From Sphingomonadales bacterium (GTDB lineage Bacteria > Pseudomonadota > Alphaproteobacteria > Sphingomonadales > Sphingomonadaceae), in NCBI GenBank assembly GCA_027486895.1, contig JAIXOE010000013.1:1-49702 (forward strand): DNA of 49,702 nucleotides, given 5' to 3'. The notes beneath the pieces were generated by a model. The model was given only the letters and a program-made list of their open reading frames with translations, did not search any database and was not told the origin of the DNA. A program made the translations under genes and the position numbers. Shown one piece after another: positions 34,547 through 42,683 of this stretch (its first letter is position 1; the number at the start of each line of letters is the position of its first letter).

Positions 34547-34617
34547 CGTCATCCTGAACTTGTTTCAGGATAACGCACGACCGCCGCCTGTTATCCTGAA
34601 ACAAGTTCAGGATGACG
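34547..34617. repeat. Perfect 28-bp inverted repeat R3
   Basis: Arms 34547-34574 and 34590-34617 are exact reverse complements around a 15-base loop. The core is GTCATCCTGAACTTGTTTCA, a different family from R1/R2. It sits between the convergent tetR and CoA-transferase genes, where it can serve as a two-way terminator. Confidence 0.92.
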
Positions 34618-34648
34618 ATTTTTAGAGGGCAACCACCATGCCAGCCCC

Positions 34649-35842
34649 TCACATCCCCAACGCTGCCCTAATCTCATCACCATCTGCATCCAGCATCGGC
34701 GGGTGTGCATAGTTTGATGCAGGCGTTCCGGCATAATGCACCGGATGCTTCATCGACCGATATTTACCAATGTCCGGTGATTCCAGCTCCTCGAAAAAGC
34801 CCACATCGGCCAGATGCGGGTCATTCAGCACATCCGCCATGCGGTTATATTTCATCGCCGGAATGTCATGCTCCGCCAATAGGTCAAGCCATTCAGCGGT
34901 TGTGCGCAGCGCGCTGACTTCTTCGATGAGCGCGTACAACTCCCCCGTGTGCTTTGTGCGCTCCTGATAGGTCGAAAAGCGCGGGTCGTCGAACACGTTA
35001 GGCCTGCCGCCCAGTTCAAAAAACTTAGACCACTGGCGGTCATTATAGGGGACAATCGCGATGAAGCTGTCCTTTGTGGGATAGGGCCTGCGGCGTGGAT
35101 TGACCGACCGCGTATATCCCATGCGGCCATTGCCGGGGATGAAGGTTTCGCCCCACAGATTTTCGACCATGTTGAACCAGGTGAAGCATTCGAACATTGG
35201 CACTTGCACAAATTGCCCGCCTTGCCCGCCTGCACGAGCGAGCAATGCTGCCATGGTTGCATTTGCAGCGAACAGCCCGCTGACTTTATCGGCGACTAGG
35301 CTTGGTGAATAGGTCGGGCGGCCACCATCGCGCTGTTCGCTTAAGGCGGCAAAGCCGGAAGCGGCTTGAATCAGATCGTCATAGGCCTGACGCTCGCCAT
35401 AGGCGCCGCCTGCGCCAAATCCGGCGCAGTGGACATAGACGATATTGGGGTTGATGGCCTTGACCGCCTCATAACCAAAGCCAAGCCGTTCAACGCCTGC
35501 CATGCGCACATTATGGATGAAGACATCCGCCTCCTCGAGCAGCGCTTCGAGAACGGCTTTGTCCTCAGGCTTTTTGATGTTGAGGTTGATGGCCTTCTTG
35601 TTGCGGTTGAGCGCCGTAAAGATAGGGCCATGTTGTTTGCTGGGCGAATCGCCGCCATGGCGCATCAGGTCGCCCGGCGTATTGCCCTCGCTGTTCTCGA
35701 TTTTGATAACCTCGGCGCCAAGGTCAGCCAATTGCACGGTGGCATAAGGCCCAAGGACAACCGTGGCCATGTCGACAACCTTGATGCCCTTCAACGGACC
35801 GGTTGGTTCTTTGTCCCACGTCAATTTAGGCCATTTAGCCAT
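34649..35842 (-). CDS. Class III CoA-transferase (CaiB/BaiF family)
   Basis: A 397-residue enzyme that moves CoA between a thioester and a free acid. Starts MAKWPKLTWDKEPTGPLKGI, then VVDMATVVLGPYATVQLADLGAEVIKIE, the NLNIKKPEDKAVLEALLEEADVFIHNVR block and the catalytic Asp in YDDLIQAASGFAAL (about residue 165). Its presence beside a CoA ligase gives the pathway two ways to load CoA. Divergent from the thiolase-like gene, with operator C in the shared promoter. Confidence 0.92.
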   Translation of the reverse strand: MAKWPKLTWDKEPTGPLKGIKVVDMATVVLGPYATVQLADLGAEVIKIENSEGNTPGDLMRHGGDSPSKQHGPIFTALNRNKKAINLNIKKPEDKAVLEALLEEADVFIHNVRMAGVERLGFGYEAVKAINPNIVYVHCAGFGAGGAYGERQAYDDLIQAASGFAALSEQRDGGRPTYSPSLVADKVSGLFAANATMAALLARAGGQGGQFVQVPMFECFTWFNMVENLWGETFIPGNGRMGYTRSVNPRRRPYPTKDSFIAIVPYNDRQWSKFFELGGRPNVFDDPRFSTYQERTKHTGELYALIEEVSALRTTAEWLDLLAEHDIPAMKYNRMADVLNDPHLADVGFFEELESPDIGKYRSMKHPVHYAGTPASNYAHPPMLDADGDEIRAALGM

Positions 35843-35892
35843 TGCGCCTCTCCTTTGCCCATGCCTTTAAACTTGCATCGACTGCTAGCATA

Positions 35893-35910
35893 TTTAAGCG
35901 TGCAGTTAAG
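35893..35910. promoter_or_regulatory. Candidate TetR operator C (CoA-transferase / thiolase-like divergent promoter)
   Basis: TTTAAGCGTGCAGTTAAG. It is less symmetric than A and B (5 of 9) but matches site A at 14 of 18 positions. It lies in the 84-87-bp gap between two divergent starts, so one bound dimer could control both genes. Confidence 0.45.
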
Positions 35911-35929
35911 AGATAATCGGGAGTGAATG

Positions 35930-37420
35930 ATGAGCAATTTTGATGCAAGCGCGCCAGTCATTATTGGCGTGGGCGAAGCCAGCCGAAAGACAGTGTCTGG
36001 CGAATGGCCTGCCCCGCGCGAACTGGCCGGCGCTGCTATCAAGGTTGCACTTGCCGATACTGGCCAATCCCAGTCGGTCGCAGCAGCGATTGACACGATT
36101 GCCGCCGTCCGCACGTTCGAAGATAGCGGCGTCAGTCTGGGCACAGGGTCCCCCGACAATGCGCCGGAAGCTTTTGGAGCCGCAGGCGGAATCCGCGCGT
36201 CGCGGCTCATCTATGCCGATGTCGGCGGCCAGAGCCCACAGGCGATGTTGAACGAACTGGCAGGTGACATAAGGCGCGGGACTTGTGAAATGGCTGTGCT
36301 CGTTGCAGCAGAAGCGACCGGAACGGCAAAGCGCGCACGCAAGGCTGGCGTGACTTTGGACTGGAGCTTGCCTTCAGACACGCCGTTCGACAGCCGCCTG
36401 TCCAGTTTCCCGATATTGAGCCGGACCGAAATCCGCCACGGAATTATCTCAATGCCATTGGCTTACACCCTGATTGAGAACGCCCGGCGGATGGAGCTGG
36501 GGTTGAGCGATGATGAATATGCGCGGGAGATGGCGGCGTTGTGGTCCGCGTTTTCCGCAAAGGCCGAAACCCGCGCCAATGCGCAATTCCCCGGCTATCG
36601 TTCGCCCGAAGCGATGCTGAGTGACGACAATGCCAATTACCCGCTGACGGATATCTACCGTCGCTGGCATGTTGCGCAGGATGCAGTTGATTTGGGCGGT
36701 GCGATTATCCTGACCAGCGCGGGCAAAGCGCGCGAACTGGGCGTGCCGCAAGACAAATGGGTCTGGCTAGCTGGTGCTGCCGAAGCGGCCGAACCGCCAT
36801 TGGCAGAGCGCGCTATCATTCACCGGTCAGCTGCACTTGATTTTGCGATTCCGGCGGCACTTGATCAGGCTGGAATTCAGGCAAGTGACCTTGGACCCGT
36901 CGACATTTACAGCTGCTTTCCTTGTGCCGTTTTCGCTGCCGTTGATACCATGAATGACGCCGCGCGTAAGCTTGGCGATTATACGCTCACCGGCGGCCTC
37001 AGCTTCTTTGGCGGCCCGGGCAATGGCTACAGCATCTACAATATCGCCGCTATGGTCGATGCGCTGCGCAACGATGGATCAAAGCCCGCTTTGGTCACGG
37101 CCAATGGCGGCGTGATGTCCAAACAGGCGGTCGGTATCTACACGGCATCGCAGCCCGACATTGCTTGGTCGGGTGCGGTCGCGAAGGGCTATGTGCCGAA
37201 CCAGATCGCGCTTGATGACGCCCCACAAGGTAAGGGCCGCGTACTCAGCTTTGTGCGGTCAGCGGGCAAGGAAGGTTTTGGTCCGGCTACGATCATTGTC
37301 GAAATGGAAAATGGCGCGCGTGCCATGGCGGTGCTGGAAAGCACCCCCGACTTCGATCTCGGCAATGTGATCGTTGAAGTCACCGCTGGCGAAAAACGCC
37401 ACACGGCGGCGATTTTATGA
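35930..37420 (+). CDS. Thiolase-like protein type 1 (TLP1) with additional C-terminal domain
   Basis: A 496-residue thiolase-fold protein. The nucleophile region reads YADVGGQSPQAML, so the normal Cys of CxSxxQ is missing. The C-terminal half retains VDIYSCFPCAVFAAVDT and GGLSFFGGPGNGYSIYN. The last about 100 residues (VAKGYVPNQIALDDAPQGKGR onward) fit the extra C-terminal domain of TLP1 proteins. The catalytic role of this family is unsettled, perhaps a CoA-thioester lyase or hydrolase. The ATG at 35930 is better spaced from GGGAG than the ATG directly before it (35927). Confidence 0.85.
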   Translation: MSNFDASAPVIIGVGEASRKTVSGEWPAPRELAGAAIKVALADTGQSQSVAAAIDTIAAVRTFEDSGVSLGTGSPDNAPEAFGAAGGIRASRLIYADVGGQSPQAMLNELAGDIRRGTCEMAVLVAAEATGTAKRARKAGVTLDWSLPSDTPFDSRLSSFPILSRTEIRHGIISMPLAYTLIENARRMELGLSDDEYAREMAALWSAFSAKAETRANAQFPGYRSPEAMLSDDNANYPLTDIYRRWHVAQDAVDLGGAIILTSAGKARELGVPQDKWVWLAGAAEAAEPPLAERAIIHRSAALDFAIPAALDQAGIQASDLGPVDIYSCFPCAVFAAVDTMNDAARKLGDYTLTGGLSFFGGPGNGYSIYNIAAMVDALRNDGSKPALVTANGGVMSKQAVGIYTASQPDIAWSGAVAKGYVPNQIALDDAPQGKGRVLSFVRSAGKEGFGPATIIVEMENGARAMAVLESTPDFDLGNVIVEVTAGEKRHTAAIL

Positions 37421-37436
37421 TAATCTGCGGTTCATG

Positions 37437-37456
37437 ACATAGCGGCTATGACGTCG
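37437..37456. promoter_or_regulatory. Dyad CATAGC-G-GCTATG upstream of the small lipoprotein
   Basis: ACATAGCGGCTATGACGTCG, 25 bases before the start. The dyad CATAGC-G-GCTATG is perfect. It is related to the motif at 29341-29360 (17 of 20). Confidence 0.4.
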
Positions 37457-37481
37457 CGACGTGAACATAGGAGATAGACCG

Positions 37482-37907
37482 ATGCATATCCTCAAACTGG
37501 CTGCCCTTGCTTTGCCTTTGACGGTTGTTGCGGCATGCGGCCAAGTGGACCGCACGCCCGCGCCACTGACCGAGAAACAATCTGCTGTGTTGATGAAGGA
37601 AATTGGCGGCAAGGTAGCGGGGAAACCATTGAACTGCATCAGTGATTTCAACACCGACACTATGATCCGCGTCAGCGACAATATCTTGCTCTACCGCGTG
37701 TCTGGCCGGCTTGTGTACAAGAACAACTTGCGGTCGCCTTGTCCGGGCCTCGCACGCGACAGCGATATCATCGTTTCCGAACAATTTGGCAGCCAGAAAT
37801 GTCGCGGCGATATCATCCGCTTGGTTGACCGGACAAGCGGCATGACTGGTGGCGTTTGTAGCCTGGGCGATTTCATACCCTATCGTGGCGAAAAAACGCG
37901 GGGTTAA
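37482..37907 (+). CDS. Small putative lipoprotein, family not recognised
   Basis: A 141-residue exported protein. The signal sequence MHILKLAALALPLTVVAAC has a lipobox VAAC. The mature domain has five further Cys (CISDF, CPGL, KCRG, VCSLGDF region), which suggests disulfides. Start at 37482 has AGGAG 8 bases upstream. The earlier in-frame start (37461) lacks one. The end overlaps the XRE gene by 4 bases on the other strand. Confidence 0.75.
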   Translation: MHILKLAALALPLTVVAACGQVDRTPAPLTEKQSAVLMKEIGGKVAGKPLNCISDFNTDTMIRVSDNILLYRVSGRLVYKNNLRSPCPGLARDSDIIVSEQFGSQKCRGDIIRLVDRTSGMTGGVCSLGDFIPYRGEKTRG

Positions 37908-38095
37908 TCGCGGAGAAAAATCGCCTCGATTGGGAGCGCGAACACGTCAGCGATCCGGAACGCCAGTGGCAATGACGGGTCGTATTTGCCCGTTTCAATA
38001 GCATTGACCGATTGCCGCGATACACCAAGCGCATCGGCCAGATCTTGTTGGTTCCAATCGCGTTCGGCGCGCAGGACTTTCAATCGGTTTTTCAT
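37904..38095 (-). CDS. Small XRE-family (Cro/CI-type) helix-turn-helix regulator
   Basis: A 63-residue protein that is almost only the HTH domain: MKNRLKVLRAERDWNQQDLA, DALGVSRQSVNAIETGKYDP, then LAFRIADVFALPIEAIF. It resembles the YozG-like small Cro/CI group. The start at 38095 overlaps the stop of the membrane gene upstream (ATGA). The longer frame to 38143 is inside that gene. The pair is probably one regulatory unit. Confidence 0.9.
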   Translation of the reverse strand: MKNRLKVLRAERDWNQQDLADALGVSRQSVNAIETGKYDPSLPLAFRIADVFALPIEAIFLRD

Positions 38096-38496
38096 TTGTC
38101 GCGCACCTTGATCCAGATTTGACCAACGGCAAGTCCAAAACACCAGATTGGGAATATGAGGAAGACCGGCAGCTTGGGTACATCTGTATATAGCTCAAGT
38201 AGGCCCCATGTCGCGGCCACGCCGAGGGCAAAGCCAGTTGCAATCAAAGCCTTTTTGATCTCGATTAACCGAAGATACTCATCCTCCATCTCCACAAGCA
38301 GTCGCGCCATGGCCCATATCATCGCGGTGCATGCCAAGCCCGGCAACAAAGCAATGCCAATTGTCAGCGGAGAAGCCTTGGCGTGATCCGGTATAAGCAT
38401 GCTCGCCAGAACAATGGCGCCAGCGTAAACGACGGACGCGGGGATGAAGCGCTTCAGGTAACGATTGTAGGCGGGGTCGCGAAATAGGGGGTGCAT
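38092..38496 (-). CDS. Hypothetical four-helix membrane protein, partner of the XRE regulator
   Basis: A 134-residue protein with four predicted membrane segments (about 17-37, 45-65, 82-102, 108-125) and a charged loop VEMEDEYLRLIEIKKALIA between helices 2 and 3. The gene is translationally coupled to the XRE gene. Such small membrane protein-HTH pairs are recurrent, but the function is unknown. No enzymatic motif seen. Confidence 0.75.
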   Translation of the reverse strand: MHPLFRDPAYNRYLKRFIPASVVYAGAIVLASMLIPDHAKASPLTIGIALLPGLACTAMIWAMARLLVEMEDEYLRLIEIKKALIATGFALGVAATWGLLELYTDVPKLPVFLIFPIWCFGLAVGQIWIKVRDK

Positions 38497-38696
38497 GACA
38501 AGACTCCTTATGTTTTAGACAAGTACGCTTTACAAACCTGTTCGTCAAATGTCAAGTGACCTTTCCAATTGTGTTGGTATACTTGACAGGTAGCCGACGA
38601 CATCGTTGGTCCTGATGCTATTTCTGCAGGGTTGCGACTTCGCGTTGGGGCTGGCAAAGGGACGCTTCCAAATAGAAGCTGAAAGCAAGCAAATCC
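38497..38696. promoter_or_regulatory. Promoter region with inverted TTGACA boxes (XRE operon / thrS)
   Basis: A 200-bp gap. TGTCAAGT (38550-38557) and ACTTGACA (38581-38588) form an 8-bp inverted repeat, each arm holding a TTGACA. On the minus strand, TTGACA is followed after 17 bases by TAAAGC (38532-38527), a plausible promoter for the membrane/XRE pair. On the plus strand, no good -10 was found. GACAAGT recurs at 38518. These repeats may bind the XRE protein. No T-box or attenuator recognised before thrS. Confidence 0.4.
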
Positions 38697-40694
38697 ATGT
38701 CCGAGATGATCCGCATTACCCTTCCCGATGGCACTGCCCGTGAAGTCGCGCGCGGGACTACCCCGGCGGATATTGCCGCTGCGATAGGGCCTGGTCTTGC
38801 CAAGGCTGCGATTGCGGCGCGGGTGGATGGCGAATTGCGCGATATCATGCGTCCGCTCGAGGCCGATGCACAACTTGCTTTGGTGACCACCCGCGATGAA
38901 GCGGATGCGCTTGAACTTGCGCGCCATGACTTTGCGCATATCCTTGCCGAAGCCGTGCAGGATTTGTTCCCCGGAACGCAAATCACTTTCGGCCCGTCGA
39001 CCGATGACGGATTTTATTATGACGTGATGGCCCCTGCGTCGCGTGGTCCATTCACGATGGATGACCTGCCCGCAATCGAGGAAAAGATGCGCGACATCAT
39101 CCGGGCCGACAAGCCGCTGCGCCGCGAAGTTATGGCGCGCGATGCGTTGATTGCGACATGGCAGAATGCTGGCGAAAGCTTCAAGGCTGAGTGGGCGGCT
39201 GAACTGCCCGAAGGCGAAGAGCTGTCGGTATATTGGTCTGGTGATGACTGGATGGACATGTGCCGCGGCCCGCATTTGGCATCGACAGGTAAGCTTGACC
39301 CTGCCGCGTTTAAGCTGACGCGCGTTGCTGGTGCCTATTGGCGCGGTGACCAGAAGAACCCACAGCTTAGCCGCATTTACGGCACTGGCTGGTTGAACAA
39401 AAAGCAACTCGACGCGCATCTCCTCCGTCTGGAGGAAGCCGCAAAGCGCGACCACCGCCGCCTGGGTCAGGACATGGACCTGTTCCATTTGCAGCAAGAA
39501 GCACATGGCTCGGTTTTCTGGCATCCAAACGGCTATCTGATCTGGCGCGAGCTTGAATCCTATATGCGCCGCGCCATCGACGGCGCTGGCTATAAGGAAG
39601 TCAAAACCCCGCAAGTCATGGACGCGCGGCAATGGGAGCAATCGGGCCACTGGGGCAAATATCGGGCGAACATGTTCGTCATCCCTGACGAAGTGCCAAA
39701 TGTCGATGATGAGGGTCCTGTGATTTCGGGCGAGGCCGACTGGATGGCGTTGAAGCCTATGAACTGCCCTGCGCACGTTCTGATTTTCCGCCAAGGCATT
39801 AAGTCCTACCGCGACCTACCCTTACGCATTTACGAAAATGGCTGTTGCCACCGCAACGAACCGCATGGTGCGTTGCATGGCCTGATGCGCGTGCGTCAGT
39901 TCACGCAGGATGACGCGCACATCTTCTGCCGCGAAGACCAGATCGTCGAAGAGGTGCAGGCATTCTGTGCTCTAGCCGACCGCGTCTATAAAGAATTCGG
40001 TTTCACCTATTCGATCAAGCTCGCGCTGCGTCCTGACCAACGGTTCGGATCGGATTCGGATTGGGACAAGGCGGAGAATGAGCTGCGCGATGCCGTTGTC
40101 CGCGCTGGCCTTGCGACGCCTGAATATGGTTGGGAAGAACTTCCCGGCGAAGGCGCATTCTATGCACCTAAGCTTGAGTGGCACCTGACCGACGCAATTG
40201 GCCGGACATGGCAGGTTGGGACTATCCAGTCCGACCGCGTCCTGCCCGAACGTCTTGACGCCAGCTATGTCGGTGAAGATGGCGCCCGCCATCGTCCCGT
40301 CATGTTGCACCGCGCTATCTTCGGCAGCTATGAACGCTTCATTGGCATTTTGATTGAACATTATGCCGGTCGCTTCCCTGTCTGGTTGGCCCCTGTGCAA
40401 GCCGTCGTTGCGACCATCACGTCCGAAGCTGATGGTTATGCGCATGATGTTACTGCCAAGCTGAAAGCGGCTGGCATTCGGGTCGAGGCCGATACCCGCA
40501 ACGAAAAGATCAACTACAAGGTGCGCGAGCACAGCGTTGCCAAGGTGCCGCATTTGCTTGTCGTTGGCATGCGTGAGGCAGAAGAAGGCAAGGTCGCCAT
40601 CCGCAGCCTTGGTTCCGATGGCCAGCGCATAATGACGCTCGATGAAGCCATTGCGATGCTGTCGCATGAGGCGACCCCACCCGACATTCGCTAA
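38697..40694 (+). CDS. thrS: Threonyl-tRNA synthetase
   Basis: Class II synthetase, 665 residues. An N-terminal TGS domain ([20 protein letters not shown]) and the editing domain with [18 protein letters not shown] and [11 protein letters not shown] come first. The catalytic core follows: motif 2 [31 protein letters not shown], motif 3 [25 protein letters not shown]. The anticodon-binding domain ends with VRTN-like [22 protein letters not shown]. The catalytic zinc ligands (Cys in MNCPAHVL) are present. An alternative start at 38706 (MIRITLP) is possible. Confidence 0.98.
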   Translation: MSEMIRITLPDGTAREVARGTTPADIAAAIGPGLAKAAIAARVDGELRDIMRPLEADAQLALVTTRDEADALELARHDFAHILAEAVQDLFPGTQITFGPSTDDGFYYDVMAPASRGPFTMDDLPAIEEKMRDIIRADKPLRREVMARDALIATWQNAGESFKAEWAAELPEGEELSVYWSGDDWMDMCRGPHLASTGKLDPAAFKLTRVAGAYWRGDQKNPQLSRIYGTGWLNKKQLDAHLLRLEEAAKRDHRRLGQDMDLFHLQQEAHGSVFWHPNGYLIWRELESYMRRAIDGAGYKEVKTPQVMDARQWEQSGHWGKYRANMFVIPDEVPNVDDEGPVISGEADWMALKPMNCPAHVLIFRQGIKSYRDLPLRIYENGCCHRNEPHGALHGLMRVRQFTQDDAHIFCREDQIVEEVQAFCALADRVYKEFGFTYSIKLALRPDQRFGSDSDWDKAENELRDAVVRAGLATPEYGWEELPGEGAFYAPKLEWHLTDAIGRTWQVGTIQSDRVLPERLDASYVGEDGARHRPVMLHRAIFGSYERFIGILIEHYAGRFPVWLAPVQAVVATITSEADGYAHDVTAKLKAAGIRVEADTRNEKINYKVREHSVAKVPHLLVVGMREAEEGKVAIRSLGSDGQRIMTLDEAIAMLSHEATPPDIR

Positions 40695-40724
40695 GCCAAA
40701 TTTTTGTCAGATTAGGAGATTGTG

Positions 40725-41141
40725 ATGAAGACGCTTCCTCTATCGCTCGCAGCTGTATTGCTGTTGGCTGCATGCCAAAAACCTGCGGCTGATGATGCAG
40801 CCAAAACAACTGAAGCTCAAGCCGACGCCACCGCAAGCTACAACGCCGCGCAAAAAGGCTACGCCGCCGCCAATGACAAAATGCATGCGGGTATGGGCAA
40901 TATCGCAGAAGATGCCGATGTTGCGTTCATGCAGGGCATGATCCCGCATCATGTCGGCGCGGTCGAAATGGCGAAGGTCGCGCTTGAACATGGCAAGGAT
41001 CCTGAAGTTCGCGCATTGGCCGAAAAAGTCATTGCGGCGCAGGAAGCCGAAATGAAAGAAATGCAGGCTTGGCTGGATAAGCGTGGCGTGAAGGCGGAAA
41101 AGCCGCTCACTGCCGCCGACCATGCCGCAATGGGACACTGA
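40725..41141 (+). CDS. DUF305 family lipoprotein
   Basis: A 138-residue lipoprotein with signal peptide and lipobox LAAC (Cys 17-18). The ferritin-like DUF305 core has MHAGMGNIAEDADVAFMQGM followed by IPHHVGAVEMAKVALEHGKDPEVRALAEKVIAAQ. The H-H pair and Met-rich helix are often linked to metal (copper) handling. The ATG at 40725 lies 6 bases after AGGAG. A GTG directly before it is an alternative. Likely co-transcribed with the TSUP gene. Confidence 0.88.
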   Translation: MKTLPLSLAAVLLLAACQKPAADDAAKTTEAQADATASYNAAQKGYAAANDKMHAGMGNIAEDADVAFMQGMIPHHVGAVEMAKVALEHGKDPEVRALAEKVIAAQEAEMKEMQAWLDKRGVKAEKPLTAADHAAMGH

Positions 41142-41176
41142 ACATTCAAGATCTGACGGGCCTTGCCACGGCGCAA

Positions 41177-41893
41177 TTGCTGCTGTTGGCCGCAATGACA
41201 TTTGGCGCTGCATATATCCGCGGGCTGACGGGTTTTGGCATGGCCATTATCCTTGTCCCGTTGTTTGGGATGATTGTCACTCCGGGCGAAGCGGTGGTTA
41301 TTGGCATATTGCTTCAGGTGCTGATTGGGCCCGTTGGACTGAAGGTTATTTTTGCAGACGCGCATCGGCAAAGCGCATTGATGATCGCGGCCTTTGCCAT
41401 GCTGGCTACACCGTTGGGTGTGCTTCTGCTTAAGGTCACAACGCCTGACGTCGCGCGTCTGATGATTGCGGCAATTGCGATCGGGGCTTTCGCGCTCGTC
41501 TTGCTTCCGCAACGTGGCGAACTTCGGCCGGGACCGAAAGAGACAGCATTAACCGGCATTGCATCGGGTATATTGACTGGCTTCGCGGCGATGCCCGGGC
41601 CGCCTGTCGTGCCCTTTTACCTACGCCAGCCCATTCCGCCCAAGGAGGCACGGGCATCGATGATGCTGGTGTTTTTCGCCACCGCGATTGCGGGTACGAT
41701 TTCGGCCTTTGCCCTTGGCTTGGCGGACGCGCGCTTATTGTGGTTATCGCTGCTGCTGTTTCCTTCCGTGTTGGCGGGTAATTGGTTGGGCGCGAAATCC
41801 TTTGGTAAAGTACCACCTGGCCTATGGCGCAGTTTTGTCGCGGGCATATTGGGTCTCGCCGGAATTTCGGCGTTGATTCGGCTCTTCAACTGA
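41177..41893 (+). CDS. TSUP-family membrane transporter (TauE/SafE)
   Basis: A membrane protein of about 238 residues with 7-8 predicted helices. The first contains YIRGLTGFGMAIILVPLF, the TSUP signature, and the mirrored second half has TGIASGILTGFAAMPGPPVVPFYL. The family exports sulfite, sulfoacetate or other organosulfur anions. Start uncertain: no ATG before 41195, and a TTG at 41177 or CTG further up keeps the first helix intact. It lies 35 bp after DUF305. Confidence 0.82.
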   Translation: MLLLAAMTFGAAYIRGLTGFGMAIILVPLFGMIVTPGEAVVIGILLQVLIGPVGLKVIFADAHRQSALMIAAFAMLATPLGVLLLKVTTPDVARLMIAAIAIGAFALVLLPQRGELRPGPKETALTGIASGILTGFAAMPGPPVVPFYLRQPIPPKEARASMMLVFFATAIAGTISAFALGLADARLLWLSLLLFPSVLAGNWLGAKSFGKVPPGLWRSFVAGILGLAGISALIRLFN

Positions 41894-41960
41894 AAGCTAA
41901 CCACGGCGTTAACCACAGCGCTTAGGCCGGTGTTTGCCAAAGTGCACTACCCCTCATCAC

Positions 41961-42680
41961 ATGAGGGGAATCATCCTATCCTTGCTGCTTGTTGCCGCGC
42001 CGGCGGCCGCGCTGAACGAAGGGCTGCAATGCGTGCCTTATGCGCGGGCGCTGTCAGGCGTTTCCATTTACGGGGATGCACATACCTGGTGGGATAAGGC
42101 CGAAGGCACATACGGCCGTGGCAATGCACCCAAAGTAGGCGCAGTGCTCGCCTTTCCCTCGCACGGGAATATGCGCCTTGGCCATGTTGCCGCGGTACGC
42201 CGCATTTTGGATGATCGGACCATCATCATCAGCCACGCCAATTGGTCCACCATTGGCGGAGTGCGTGGCCATATTGAGGAAGATGTCCGCGCCATTGATG
42301 TGTCTGAGGACAATGACTGGAGCCGCGTTCGGGTGTGGTATACGCCTAATGCCGCGCTGGGTTCCACCGAATGGCCAGCGCACGGTTTCATTTACCCTAA
42401 ACAGAAACGCAGCGAGAATGATGCGCGCAAAGCTGTTGCCATGTTGCTGAAAGAACGGGTCATCCCGCAAATTCCGCAAGCCGCACCCGTGCGCATGGCA
42501 CAAGCTTCTTTTGACCTTCCCGATAGTCTGTTGAAGGATATCAACCGCAAGGCGGTAAAAGAGGTCAAGACCGCAATCGTTGCTGTAAAGCTCACCACGG
42601 CGGCTTCCGCACCGGTGTTGGCAAAGCCCGTTCGCATCGCCTCGGTTGAAAAGCTGATTGCGAAACTGCCTAAAAGCTAG
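41961..42680 (+). CDS. CHAP-domain (NlpC/P60-like) exported amidase
   Basis: A 239-residue exported protein. The signal peptide MRGIILSLLLVAAPAAA is clear, and the ATG at 41961 is preferred over 41934 for that reason. The CHAP domain has catalytic Cys in LQCVPYARALSG, then GHVAAVRRI with the catalytic His and HANW as the third position. CHAP enzymes hydrolyse peptidoglycan amide bonds. The C-terminal third (after IYPKQKRSE) is basic and Ala/Val-rich and may be cell-wall binding or disordered. Confidence 0.87.
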   Translation: MRGIILSLLLVAAPAAALNEGLQCVPYARALSGVSIYGDAHTWWDKAEGTYGRGNAPKVGAVLAFPSHGNMRLGHVAAVRRILDDRTIIISHANWSTIGGVRGHIEEDVRAIDVSEDNDWSRVRVWYTPNAALGSTEWPAHGFIYPKQKRSENDARKAVAMLLKERVIPQIPQAAPVRMAQASFDLPDSLLKDINRKAVKEVKTAIVAVKLTTAASAPVLAKPVRIASVEKLIAKLPKS

Positions 42681-42683
42681 AGC

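Noticed and set aside
38589-38696. T-box or attenuator before thrS
   Set aside because: No T-box consensus, leader peptide with Thr codons or terminator hairpin could be seen.
41894-41935. CtrA-like TTAA repeats before the CHAP gene
   Set aside because: The spacing between the TTAA-like halves is 8-9 bases, not the 7 expected for CtrA.
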